NCBI GenBank assembly: GCA_036874045.1
Contig: CM072337.1
Location: 25,456,001 to 25,520,000, forward strand
DNA from: Cymodocea nodosa
Taxonomy: Eukaryota > Streptophyta > Magnoliopsida > Alismatales > Cymodoceaceae
Length of the DNA stretch: 64,000 nucleotides
Direction: 5' to 3'
Shown in pieces: positions 48,710-59,711 of the stretch. Position 1 is the stretch's first letter. Every line of letters starts with the position of its first letter. The position numbers and the translations under genes were made by a program. The notes beneath the pieces were generated by a model. It saw nothing but the letters and a program-made list of their open reading frames with translations. It searched no databases and was not told where the DNA came from.

Positions 48710-49579
48710 ATGGCGGTGGAGGAGGAGAAGAGCTGTTCCAGCTCCTCGGCGAGTTCCCGGTGGAACCCGACCAAGGAGCAGATAAGCATGCTGGAGGCGA
48801 TGTACGGGCAAGGGATACGGACGCCCACGGCGGATGAGATACAGCAGATAGCCAGGAAGCTGAGGGAGTTCGGTAGCATCGAAGGGAAGAACGTGTTCTA
48901 CTGGTTCCAGAATCACAAGGCTAGGCAGAGGCAGAGGCAGAAGCAGGAGAACATCGCTTGCTTCAACAGGTTCCTGCGCAGGGCCGCTGCCGTGTCTTCC
49001 GTGCCCTTGTTGCCTCATCCCGTTAGCCTCCCACCACCGGCTTGCACCAATAATACTGGTATGTGTGCTTCTTATGCATGTGTTCTTGCAATATCTCGCT
49101 CAGAGCTTGGGATGGTATCTTGCCCTGACCTTAACTACTCCTTTTCCTCTCCTACTATACATTCCGATCCAGCGGTTTGTAGTCCATATTACCAATCTCA
49201 TGCGAATCCAGCAATTGGGTACTATCCACCATTCCCTAATATGCTGGTACCTGGACGGGCGCCCACCCTGCCCACAGAATCCGAGCTTCAAACGATTAAT
49301 GTGACAACCAACGTCGGAGGAGGAGGGTATATTCCCAGACAACCCATTGATTCTCCCAGCGTAAAGGATCCAGGCGGCCAAGAGACGCTTCAACTGTTCC
49401 CTCTGCACCCAACTGGCATCTTGGAGGAGAGATCTGCCATCTCTTCCACGCGCTCTACATCTGCTGATTCCAACAACTTCTTGGGGGAGGAAGCACAACT
49501 ACAAGTAGCAGAAGAAGAAGATGATGATGAAGAAGAAGGACGAGGATTTGGTAGCAAGACGGTACTGAATTTCTTGTGA
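48710..49579 (+). CDS. WOX2: WUSCHEL-related homeobox protein, WOX2-like
   Basis: WOX2 is a homeodomain factor of early embryo patterning. The WOX homeodomain spans residues 17-79: [19 protein letters not shown], then [16 protein letters not shown] and the recognition helix [19 protein letters not shown], followed by FNRFLRRAA as in WOX2. The WUS box TLQLFPLHP starts at codon 226 of the unspliced frame. An acidic run (EEEDDDEEE) and TVLNFL close the protein. The frame is open to 49,579 (289 aa), but a good intron lies inside it: GTATGT at 49,059 to CCAG at 49,172. Removing it gives 251 aa and joins PPPACTNNT to AVCSPYYQS, which matches Arabidopsis WOX2 (260 aa) better. A 45-nt alternative ending at 49,103 is too short for a usual plant intron. 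The start is set by the TATA box at 48,651. Confidence 0.92.
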   Translation: MAVEEEKSCSSSSASSRWNPTKEQISMLEAMYGQGIRTPTADEIQQIARKLREFGSIEGKNVFYWFQNHKARQRQRQKQENIACFNRFLRRAAAVSSVPLLPHPVSLPPPACTNNTGMCASYACVLAISRSELGMVSCPDLNYSFSSPTIHSDPAVCSPYYQSHANPAIGYYPPFPNMLVPGRAPTLPTESELQTINVTTNVGGGGYIPRQPIDSPSVKDPGGQETLQLFPLHPTGILEERSAISSTRSTSADSNNFLGEEAQLQVAEEEDDDEEEGRGFGSKTVLNFL

Positions 49580-51340
49580 TTAGTTGTATACACCATAACA
49601 TCTGGCCTTCTCACCACCCCTAGCAAGCGCATCTCTCTGCAACGTGGTGTGTGTTTTCATTCCAAGAAAAACAACACCACGAGTCGTTGACTTCGATTTT
49701 TACATATTTGACTGCGTCCTTGAAAATTTAAAGCTGTTAGCAGTTCTGACTTGTAGTCTTGCAGAGAAGGACTAGTCATTCTTTCGTCCTCATCTAGTGA
49801 TCTTCTACTTGTATTGTGCACATCAACACTTGTTCTCCGTTGTTATCACTGTAGTAGTCTGTGTGGGATATATTAACTGATTAAAAACGGCGATATTTTA
49901 AATTTCCACTAAATCTAAATTAGCATGAATGCATAAACGGCGATATTTTAACCAGATGTGTAAGGTCGTAGTGTGGCACGTTCTATTAGTATTGATGACA
50001 CGACTATATATGTCGACGTTTTATTAGTAACAACAATGTGGATTTGGTTCTGTCTTGCATGTTTATGTGTTTTAAATAAATTAGAATTAACTCAATTTGT
50101 TCATGTTTAGAATCTAAACCATTTAAATTTCTGTCAATTTCCATTTTATTTTTGTTCCCAATCAGGAAAAATATTTAAATTTAAACATACAAAATAATAT
50201 CACATTTTATTTATATCTTACATTAGCTTGACATGTTTCGTTGTAACGTGATAAATATCGTAAGCATAAAAAGATATAAACAAAATTACGTACTGTTACA
50301 TTTGGAAATATACTCATATTAATAATTTCAATGAAAAAGTGCTTCATCCACGTGGGATCCACGTCATTTAATTGTCTACCTTGTATCTCGTGAAGTACTC
50401 CGCTTTATAGGTGCATTATTACTCGGTTGACAATAAATTGGGGCCGCCGAGGGCTCGTTTGCCATAAACAACTAATTTTTTTATGAAAAATTCATTACTT
50501 GAACGTAGTCTAACATGTTTGTTTATAAATAAGAAATAAAATTTATAATTTCGTTTTCAGATTAAATTTTGTTTCGGACGAAATTATTTTTTTCAGAGGA
50601 AATTCCTTTTTTTCTATATTTGTTTTAAATATAATCTTATAGATTTTAGATTGATATATCTAAATTGTAAAATGAATACTTATAATATTTTAAATTATAA
50701 ATTAACTACACCTCTATTTTTCAGTTACAATTAATTAATTTCCATAGTAATTATCAATTTAAGAATTCTCTTTAGAAAAGAATCCCTAATATCACTCAAC
50801 TGAAGCTAACGAAACTTGACCTTTCGCTCCATTGTTGTGCTAATTACTTTAGTTTCCACGGTGTAAGTGATAAAACTGACACCGTAAATTGGGGGGGGGG
50901 GGGGGGGGGGGAAATAGATTATTACCACCTGAGATATAAAAGAAATAGCGATGGAGCAAAATCTTTCTTCTCGTGCCATCAAAATAGGCAAAAAAATAAA
51001 AATCTTCTTCTTCTTCTTCTCCTTCTTCTTCCTGCGCCATCTCCTGCCATGTGATTTCATTGCCATCGCAGTCACACCCACGAAGCTTGGCAAAGCTAAC
51101 CCACGTAAGCCATCACATTGGATCGTGTTCTTCCCGGCGTGTCCTCTGAATTGCCACGATTCCGGCGTCTGGCATTCTCCCTCCTAGGAGAGTGCGCCGA
51201 GACTGCGGGAGGACTGAGGAACCTGCGGCATTGACCAGCTTTGTTGATTTTGCTTTGGCCTTCCACCGCCAAGCTTTGCAGGTATTGCTGGGACTGAGAG
51301 ACGACGTCTGCAGTTGGTGGTCGTTGGATGGGATTGGGAA
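49580..51340. other. Intergenic region after the WOX gene and upstream of the membrane-protein gene
   Basis: 49,580-49,880 is probably the WOX 3' untranslated region. A 16-base direct repeat (AAACGGCGATATTTTA) occurs at 49,885 and 49,935. The middle is AT-rich. A 21-base G run and a CTT tract (about 51,001-51,032) lie near 50,900-51,030. 51,080-51,340 is GC-balanced and may be promoter or first noncoding exon of the downstream gene. Confidence 0.55.
50891..50911. repeat. Poly-G homopolymer, 21 bases
   Basis: An uninterrupted G run. The length may be imprecise. Confidence 0.85.
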
Positions 51341-51341
51341 G

Positions 51342-51682
51342 GTAAAGAACCGATCTTTCATCTGTGCAGCCGGCCGGTTGGGTCGTTTCTCTGTAATTCT
51401 GAAATGTGGAATGTTTTCTTGTTCTAGGAGTAGAAAATATGATTCCCGATTACAGTAATATCTAGCTTTTCCTTTTGGAGTTTCATGCGCAGTGTTGTTT
51501 GCGATGGTCTCCTGATCAAGGAGGAGAACTTGTTCTTCATTTTAGTGTGGATTCGTTTGATCATTTGGTGGCCCTTCTTTGGTGTAGGACAAGGTGGAAT
51601 TTTTGTGCTGCCTGAGCTTTACTCTGCAGTAGAATTTAATTTTCGCGTTTGTTTTTCGTTTCTGATGTGAGTCTTGTGCCAG
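51342..51682 (+). other. Possible 5' UTR intron
   Basis: GGGAAG/GTAAAG at 51,342 and TGTGCCAG ending at 51,682 form plausible donor and acceptor sites around a T-rich stretch, just upstream of the start codon at 51,746. Leader introns are common in plant genes. This is inferred from splice-like signals only. Confidence 0.35.
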
Positions 51683-51745
51683 GTTTGAAAATCTTCGTCA
51701 CAGAAGAAGCTATCGTAGTAGCACTGGCAGCTTGTTCGTGTGGGA

Positions 51746-52663
51746 ATGAACATGAGGTCATTGAGTGGTCTAGGAATTGGGTTCAGCGCAGTGTTCGGTT
51801 TCCTGTTCTTGGCCTTAATCGCCGAAATCTACTACTTGCTGTGGTGGAAGAAAAGAGTACCCAACAGACACGCAGACGATGGATATTCCAGCTCTGCGAG
51901 AGAGTTCGTGGATCTTTTCTGCTGGAAGAAGACTTCCTCCTTGAGCTCCTGTGGCTTGAATCCCACAGAAGTCCATGCTTCTCTAAGAATAACCGACGAG
52001 TCTGCTGAACACAGGGGGATGAAACCTGTGGAAGGAGAAGATGGGACGAGTGCAGAGACCATGATGGTCAACAACATACCCCTTCTTCCAAGGATTCTCT
52101 TCACGATCAAGGAGGAGACAAATGAGGATTTGGATTCCGAGGATGACAAAACCATGAGTGACGGGAGCAGAAAGAGTTCAAAGGGGAGTAGATGGAGTGA
52201 TGTTCATGTTGTTTTGGAAACCCCACAGATGACACCCATCTCTTCTCCTTCCTTCTACGCGCCTCCACCAACACCCATAAGGGGTTACAGCCTTCAAGGG
52301 TTCAACCCTCTCTTTGAACCCAGGCAAGAAGACGCTTTGCATTGGATCAAGGCTTCTTCTCCTCCCAAATCCAACTCCTCAAGGGACGCAGAGGAGAATC
52401 CCTACAAAAAAGAGGCCTTGATGGGAAAATCACAGAACGGTGGTGGCATTCATCAGGTGAATTTAGTGACATGTGCTACCTCTCCTGTTAGGTTTCCATC
52501 TTCTTCATCCGAGACAAGTGAAGAAGATGATGATGGGTCATTCATAACCATTAACGTTCTAAACAACCAAGAGAAAGGGTCGTCCCATGCTCCGAGTTCT
52601 TCCTCATCTTTGAGCTCATCATCTTTGCCATCACCATCGCAATCACCATTGGAACCACGTTAG
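51746..52663 (+). CDS. Plant single-pass membrane protein of unknown function
   Basis: A single-exon frame of 305 aa from the ATG at 51,746 (a second in-frame ATG follows at 51,752). Residues about 5-30 (SLSGLGIGFSAVFGFLFLAL and on) form one hydrophobic segment ending in IYYLLWWKKR, so the protein is likely a type III/signal-anchor protein with a cytosolic tail. Other conserved-looking blocks are SSAREFVDLFCWKK, PLLPRILFTIKEETNEDLDS, VVLETPQMTPISSPSFYAPP and GFNPLFE. I have seen this arrangement in uncharacterised angiosperm proteins described only as membrane proteins, and know no function. The last 60 residues are Ser-rich and acidic, probably disordered and phosphorylated. Similar frames upstream start with GTG and are not used. 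Confidence 0.8.
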   Translation: MNMRSLSGLGIGFSAVFGFLFLALIAEIYYLLWWKKRVPNRHADDGYSSSAREFVDLFCWKKTSSLSSCGLNPTEVHASLRITDESAEHRGMKPVEGEDGTSAETMMVNNIPLLPRILFTIKEETNEDLDSEDDKTMSDGSRKSSKGSRWSDVHVVLETPQMTPISSPSFYAPPPTPIRGYSLQGFNPLFEPRQEDALHWIKASSPPKSNSSRDAEENPYKKEALMGKSQNGGGIHQVNLVTCATSPVRFPSSSSETSEEDDDGSFITINVLNNQEKGSSHAPSSSSSLSSSSLPSPSQSPLEPR

Positions 52664-55057
52664 TGAAACAATTTCTTGTCCTAAAAGCAATCCCACTGCT
52701 ACGAGTCTCCAAGAAAATTCCAGCACATCGTCTAGTTCTTATGTTTTTTTTTCTTTTAACAAATTATTTATAAATATCTTCCTCTCTTTTTAATTTTTGA
52801 TTTCACCGCTTAATTCCTGAATTTTCATGTAATTTAGTATTTTCGTTTTAATCTTGATACCAACGTCTTATACCATGTCTTGTTAAATTTTCTCAAAATA
52901 ATTTTACAATCTTTACATATTCTGTGATCTATTTTCATGTATAAATGTAATTAAATATTTCTCTCTCTCTTTTTAAAACAGGCACTTATTACATTAATCC
53001 AAAGTTCTCCATCTAAGCACCTCCCCTTCACCATGTTGAGTTGGTGAGCCCAACATTGCCATCCACCATATTCAACAATTGAAAATCGTAAATTGGAAGG
53101 AAACTCACTCCCTTTATTTGAGAAAATATAACATATAAGTTGATTTTCTTCATCACTTTACTCAGTAACATAGAAGGAAACTTCAGGTAATTGTAAGCTC
53201 AACACTCAGCTTACCAATACTTATGGCAATTTTGTTTAGAAAATGGTAACTATTTTTGGTTTGGTTGGGAACACCTTATAGAAAGAAGTCAGCTGATGGA
53301 ATATTTTAGACGCTTGCTTTAAGAATGAACATGAGAAGTTAGATTTTGGAGTAAACAGCAATTGCAAGTCTATTAGTTTGGTAGTGGGCTAACTGTGGTG
53401 AACAAAAGATTGAAGAGACCGTTTCATCCTTCCTAAATGTGTTGGAATCATATGAAGGTAGGTTGCTGATTTGTTCTAGAACTTCCAACTCTTAAATGTA
53501 ATATACAACAAAAAAAAAAAAAATCATCCAAAGTGAAATTCCAATGGCTTGATATAATCTTTGGTAACACATTTTCAAAATCTAAGGAACAAGAAACTTT
53601 TTATTACCAAAATCAAATCATCCATGATTTCTTTCGTATTTTACATTTTGTTCCTCACATCACCATTTAATAAATCCTCTCCAATAAAAGAGTTTTTACT
53701 AATACGTAAATTATGAACTACACTATCCAATTTTTTTAAAAATTTTCGTTTGGTAACTTTTCCTAAACCAATTTGTGAAGTATATACACTAATTATATTA
53801 ATTATTTCATTTTTTATCACGAACTTGATTATTATAATTCTGTCTTCGTTACCTCAATAACTTCATCCCTTTAATTTATCAACCATTATTCTAACTCCAT
53901 TCCTATGTTTATCTTCTTCTTGTTATACCACAATTTAAAACCACCGTCCTCAATTAACTTAGATTTACCTCTACCCATTTACTTTCTTACAAACATAATA
54001 TATTAATTTTCCTTTTTATCATTTATACTCATTAATTTCACTCTTATCGATTAAGATTCCTATACTCTAATCTAATTTTTATATTTTGAATTAACTTCTT
54101 TAGTCAAACTCATTCATTAAAATGTGAGAAACCTTTATTTTTGTCTGCATCTGGATGTCACTGCAAATCTCCAAACTTAAAAAACATTACACCTAAGGCG
54201 TACGTTGTTTCTCTTTTGTTTTCTTTTCACTACATCTAATGTTCACTACCACACGTTGCTAAGAAGATTACACCTCAACGACTTTTTTATCTTTAAGTTC
54301 GTATTTACAACAGGTCGATAAGTTTTTGTAACCATCTATAGAACGCCAACCTGTCCTTTATCTGAGCTTGAGAATGACTATGAAGAAATCAACCTCCACA
54401 GACGAAGTTGGATGGTGAGATTTGAATCCAAAGTTAATATCTGTGAGTAGAAAAGGGAAGTTATTTCTACGAGAGAGATCACATGGACACCAAGGAATGC
54501 AATAAAAGTACAACTTTTAAATGTTATCTTAATCTACCTTGCATTCCATCCAATCTTGAATTAAGTTCTACATTTATTGCATAATTGAACTAAAACCCAT
54601 CCATCTTTAAGTCCAGCATAATTCCCAAAAGTTCAGCACACCGGTAGGTATCAATTTTCAAACCAATTGGACAACGGTACCGAGTATTGACCCTACCGAA
54701 TTTTATTTCTGAATGCTAAAATCCACAGAACAAAAAGATGCGATCAGTCATACACTCCACTCCCTCCCTTTGGTGCCAAAACAAACACATGGTTGAGTTT
54801 GGACAAGTTGAAATTCAAAAAGGCAGACACTCAAACTCAAATTGAATAAGCATTACATTTTATTTATCACTGATTGATCAAAACTAGATAACGATATAAA
54901 ACTTACCAATCCTTCCCACCAGATGGGAAAACTTCGTCTACACTGGATTGTGAACACCAAGAAGGTGGATACTGATGCTGAAAGATCTCTGGCGTTATCT
55001 ACGCCCATCAACTTCAAAAATGATACAAAGGAGATGGCAGGTGCCTTGGGCTCAAAT
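52664..55057. other. Intergenic region with an RTE LINE fossil
   Basis: 52,664-53,000 is probably the 3' untranslated region of the upstream gene. 53,500-54,110 is a decayed RTE endonuclease on the minus strand. 54,110-54,850 is AT-rich. 54,850-55,057 is probably the 3' untranslated region of the prenyltransferase gene. Nothing else coding was seen. Confidence 0.55.
53500..54110 (-). mobile_element. Decayed RTE-clade LINE endonuclease fragment
   Basis: Minus-strand translation, allowing frameshifts, gives GGFKLWYN (about 53,923-53,946), NIGMELE, RDEVIEVTKTE (about 53,841-53,873), SVYTSQIGLGKVTK, FIGEDLLNGDV and HG-FDFGN. These correspond in order to the GFKLWYTG, VDK-KDDVVDVKR, SAYAPQVGLDE, FIGGDLNGHVG and HGGFGYG blocks of the apurinic endonuclease domain of plant RTE elements. 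Stops are frequent. The reverse-transcriptase part was not found next to it, so this is a 5' fragment or a strongly decayed copy. Confidence 0.6.
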
Positions 55058-58000
55058 TTATGTAGAGTCAGTGATTCCCAACTCAACAAGCAGGGGCTTC
55101 AGTCCTGGTTCTCCCAACAGGCTGAATGCAGCAAAACCATAGTAGCAATGATAAAGATCTGGGAACCGATACTGTGGGAACTTTTTGAAGCCACCGTACT
55201 GGTTTAAGGTGAAAGAAACAGTACAATGACCACCCAGAAGCAAAATGGGAGTTATATAATGCACAGGTATAACAAAAGAAAGACAATACCTGGGATTGGC
55301 AAGAAAGCAGAAACGTACGTAAAGCGACCTCGTTGAAGAAATTCTCAGCTCCCAACATTTTCAAGACTCCACAGACCCTGCAATTGAAGAGCAAGATCTC
55401 CAAACAGACCCCATTGGATTGAGTGATTGACTATATATTTGGATAAACTGATCTTCTTACCAAAATGCATAACACGTATCGCTGTCCTTGTTTAGTCTAC
55501 CTTGGAATCCACCATCAACTGCTTGCCTCTGCAAAAAAGGCAACTTATCAACTCGGTGAAATAATTCCCAACGCCATGTATAATGTAATTATTCATATAT
55601 GGGGAATTTCAGTAGACAGTTCACCGTTCATCTGAACAATGTGAAAAACTAAAAACAACAACAACAATTTAACTCATAATCTTACCATGTGAAGTTGATT
55701 ATATAAATCCTTTTCTTTCATGTATTATAAAAAAATAAAATCACTCGAAATAAATTTTAAAAAGGAAACAGAAAATCGATTTAAATGTTAAAAAAGAGAA
55801 ATATGAAAATAGAAAACACAAAAGCAAACAAAAAAAACAGAAGAATGAAAAAAAGTGCATGATCATTGCACATGGTTTCAAAAAATGGAAGAAACGGCAT
55901 TCATGTTTAAACAGTTTTAGACCCAATCCATTTCATTTTTATAAAAAAAAGGAAAAAAGCATTAATTTTTTTTTAAAATAAAAAAGGTGTTAAAAATGGT
56001 GGAAAACTGGCACTGGTTGAGATGGTTAAATGGATACTTCAATGCATATCTGATTATATGTGTGTGAAGCTCCTGCCACACACTCTCTTGCATGAAGGCT
56101 CCTCCCATCATCAATATACACTCTTACGTGAAGCCACTGGTCCTCTCCTCCTGGTTTTCTCCCATTAGCAAATCTGCTGGTGGCTTTCACGGTCGTACTC
56201 CCTTTCCCAACTTTGGCAACATTTGGTTTTATTTTATTTTATTTTTTATTTTATTTTTTTAGATTTTTTAGAAATAATCATGCATATTTATGTTAATCAC
56301 ATATATTTCTTAATTATATTGCATGCGATTTGATTACAATTTACTAACTTGTAACATGTAAATTTGTAGTTATATTTATTTTTATTAATTTTATATAATT
56401 ATCCTTTTTTTCAAAAAGCTCATTTTACAACTACACGAGGAATAATTTATGTAAATTTTTTCATAAATTATAAAATGCCATGTAGTTATATTTATTATTA
56501 TCCATTTTTCAAAACATTTCCATTGTACGACTTTCCTATTCATATATTTACAACTAAGCGAAGAATAATTTATGAATTTTTTTTTCCCTCTGGTAATCAT
56601 TCAACAATCACTACACTAATCATTTACGTTTCACCCTCTTGCAGAAGTTAAGCCACATACTTTCATACTCGCGAAGATAAACGGAGGTACATGCCTATTT
56701 AATTCGGTTAATGATGGAATAAAAAATATTAGACCATTTAAATTAAACCGCCATATGGGAGACAACATCTAGTACCACTCAAGCAATGAAATAAATCCTC
56801 CAGAAAAAATTGCAATGTTTTCTGTACAAGATAAAATAAAAAAACTAAATCCCACTCGTGATAGTTGCAAAGCTTGTAATCTGCAAGTTACAATTTACAA
56901 AGGATAATATTTGGATATGGTTGGAGGTCCTGGCTCAAAGGGTCCAGCAACAAAGTTTTTTTAATAAAAAATTCCAAGTTTCTGTTATTTTTGTCATTTC
57001 TTTTATTCCTTCAAAATTTACAAGTTTTGAATTTATGAAAATTTTAATCCACACTTGAATGATGGACCCGACACTCACCTCTTAGTCTGAATCCTTTGGG
57101 AAAAATTCCGTATACTAAAATTGAGCTCAAAACATTATCCACTTCCATAAAAAATTATCACTTTACGGAACTATAAAATAGTTACAACATTATGCAACCA
57201 AACTATCATCTTGTAGGAAGATGGATTGTTGTTGAACTTGACATGATGATAATAAGGAAGGAAGTTGCAGAATGCCAAAGCATAGTTGCTGTGATATAAT
57301 CATGTCTAGAGTATTGTATCATATAAACCTAAATCAGACAAGTAAACTACCTGTAAAGCCCACTCCAGTAGTGATGCAGTGTCAATAACCGAACATGCAG
57401 TAGATTTTGACAAAGGATCTGCCTCCATAAAGCCCATGAGTTGGAGAGATGCGATCGCACAGAAAGTTGCTCCACCTGAATCACAAAGTCAGATGTGGAC
57501 GTGAAGTTTCAAACAAAAGAGAAAAGTAGGAATCTTTGTTTCATTTCAACAAATGACATCATTGTAATCAACCCAAGGGCCATAATGAACCCAAGTTATG
57601 GTTTTCATATTTGTTGCATCCATAGAGACAGAGAAATATAGAAGGAAATCCCTCAAGTTTGAATATATAAGTTTAACATTGCTAGGATTGCAGAGAATAA
57701 AGAGCCTATAGATGCCATACAATTTGTGCTAAACATGGATAAAATGTAAACTCGAAGTATAACTCCCATTAGATGGATGAAAATGAAGCTTTAAGAATTG
57801 TTTCTTAAAACATATTCCATGCAAAATGAATTTTCGATTTCAATGTGTTCATGTGCATATACAGGCAATTCGGAAAACACTTACCATGAGATTCTGAATC
57901 TGGTACTAGGCCAAATCCACCATCATAGGACTAGAAAAAAAAGGAAAAAGGCCATGAGATTCTGAACCTGGTAGTAGGCCAAATCCATCATTATAGGACT

Positions 58001-59592
58001 AAAAAAAGGGAAAAAAGAACCATATGATAAAATTGCATCGTGAAAAAGCAAAAAAGAAAGAACTTAAAGGAGAAATATATAAGGGTCCAAGAAACTTCAT
58101 CAACCTGACATCTAGAAATATACTCCCTGGCCTTTTCTTTGTTGATTCCTTTCCAATTGTTTAACAAGGAGCAAATGGCAGCTGAGATATGAATTTCAGA
58201 AATGATAAGTTGTGGCTATATTGAACAAAGAACAGCAAAAAAAATGATAAATATTTACCTGCACAATACACAAATCGAAGATCCTTTTCAGCTCCTATGC
58301 AAATTGGCATAAAGCTGACAAGAAACAACGGAACATGTTTTTCATACTTTTAAAATTTTCTTATCGTGAAAGCTAGAAAACCCGTATGTTCAATATAACC
58401 GAGAAAAATAAAACACTAACTTCCCTTTCATTTATCAAAGCTCAACAATAAACAAAATAATCTCAAGAATAAATTGTTCTAAAAATACCAAAATTAGATC
58501 TGCAAATATACCTTCCATCTGGCTGCTGAAGATTTTTCATTGATAGAACAATTGTATCAGAATCAATGTTTGACATGTTGTACCCAATGATCTTCAATAT
58601 GGCTAGTGCAGAATAGGTACTAGCTAAATGACTCCGATTGTAAGATAAAGCCTGCTGTCGTAAGAGAAGACAAATAATTTTTGTTATTATAAAAAGATGT
58701 GTGTGTGTGAAATTACATTATACAATTAAAGATTAATTGGCAGATACCATTGTATCTTGTATTGGAAAATGAGAAGTTTTGGACCCATGAAATCCATAAA
58801 ATTGACCTGTGGAAAAAGAAAGTGTCTATTAAACAGCATACACGGGACTGATATACATTCAGAAAGAGTTGTTACTTGGTAAAATTCACACCATCATTAA
58901 CAAAATTGGTATTATTTTCTGGATGTACTTGAAATGATAACACCCAATTCGCAACGTGATCTTTGTCAATCTAGATTAAAGAAAACTCAATCATAAGTCC
59001 GAGAGAGTAGTTATTCATGCAGGAAGATAGATTATCAAAAATCGACCATATATTTCCAAAAATAAGGAAGAAAGAAAACAAATTCTTAATCAATTAATTC
59101 AAACGATCAGAGTGACAACGAACAGACACCAACTGCGAGTCCATGACTGATTAACTAACACATCAAGAATATAACATTGGGAAATCACCTGACAAAACAC
59201 CAATTTAAACCCAATTCGAGCACCAAACCAAAGCAAAAACACTTCACAAATTCCAGAATCACTCAAAAACCCGTTTCCTGAAACACTTGGAGATTCTCTT
59301 GAAGTCGACAACTCCATATCAAAGACTGTTCATTTTAACAATGGAAAAGCTTGAAACACAACAAACTGCCGAGAAAAACGAGAGCAGAAGGATCGAATCA
59401 ATATCGTACGCGATCTAGTGCACCAAGGATATCGAGGCCGGAGACGACGAAGTAGGCGAGCGTGAGGTGGTTGACTTCTTGGTCCTCGTACTCCGACGGA
59501 AGCAATTGGTAGTTTAACTCCATTAACCTAACATGCCGTTGCACATCGAAAAACCCGAAGTCGCCGCCGCCATCGTCATCGGAGAAGTCCAT
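55058..59592 (-). CDS. GGB: Geranylgeranyltransferase type I beta subunit
   Basis: The beta subunit pairs with the shared PLP alpha subunit and attaches geranylgeranyl to CaaL proteins such as ROP GTPases. Eleven minus-strand exons: 59592-59410, 58970-58892, 58806-58748, 58651-58512, 58314-58259, 58181-58105, 57930-57885, 57475-57351, 55528-55461, 55377-55290 and 55198-55058. All phases close, giving 353 aa (Arabidopsis about 375). Motifs in order: RHVRLMELNYQLLPSEYEDQ, LTLAYFVVSGLDILGALDR, SHLASTYSALAILKIIGY, KDLRFVYCAA, SYDGGFGL, GGATFCAIASLQLMG and VDGGFQGRLNKDSDTCYAFW. The last carries the Asp and Cys zinc ligands (D-T-C), and DLYHCYYGFAAFSLLGEPG holds the zinc-binding His. The ATG at 59,592 is chosen because the in-frame codon further upstream is TTG. 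Exon 4 has two possible acceptors three bases apart, and exon 7 has a duplicate copy upstream. Confidence 0.94.
57953..57998 (-). pseudogene. Tandem duplicate of GGB exon 7, probably unused
   Basis: This 46-bp segment is about 91% identical (4 differences) to the functional exon at 57885-57930 and lies 68 bases before it in the direction of transcription. It has a good acceptor (poly-T then TTTTAG), but the position of the donor reads ATG/GCCTTT instead of ATG/GTAAGT, so the copy cannot be spliced out normally. It encodes SYNDGFGLLPGSESH against SYDGGFGLVPDSESH in the functional exon. Its PGSESH end is closer to other plant GGBs, but its DGGF motif is damaged. Confidence 0.75.
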
Positions 59593-59697
59593 TGATCCGT
59601 CAATGATCGTCGGAGCCCTCAACTTCGAAAGCTTAGCATTTCGATCGATGAAAACAAAAATAAAAAATAAAGTGAAATCGGGAAAACGTCAACTCGG

Positions 59698-59711
59698 ATG
59701 GGCCGGCCCCG
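59698..59711 (-). promoter_or_regulatory. GGCCCAT-type element upstream of GGB
   Basis: Read on the minus strand, GGGGCCGGCCCATC contains GGCCCAT, the site II/Up1 type element frequent in promoters of housekeeping and proliferation genes. It lies about 105 bases upstream of the GGB ATG, a suitable distance for a core-promoter element. Confidence 0.4.

Noticed and set aside
59593-59622. Ten-residue N-terminal extension of GGB
   Set aside because: The codon at its start is TTG, not ATG. The first ATG is at 59,592.
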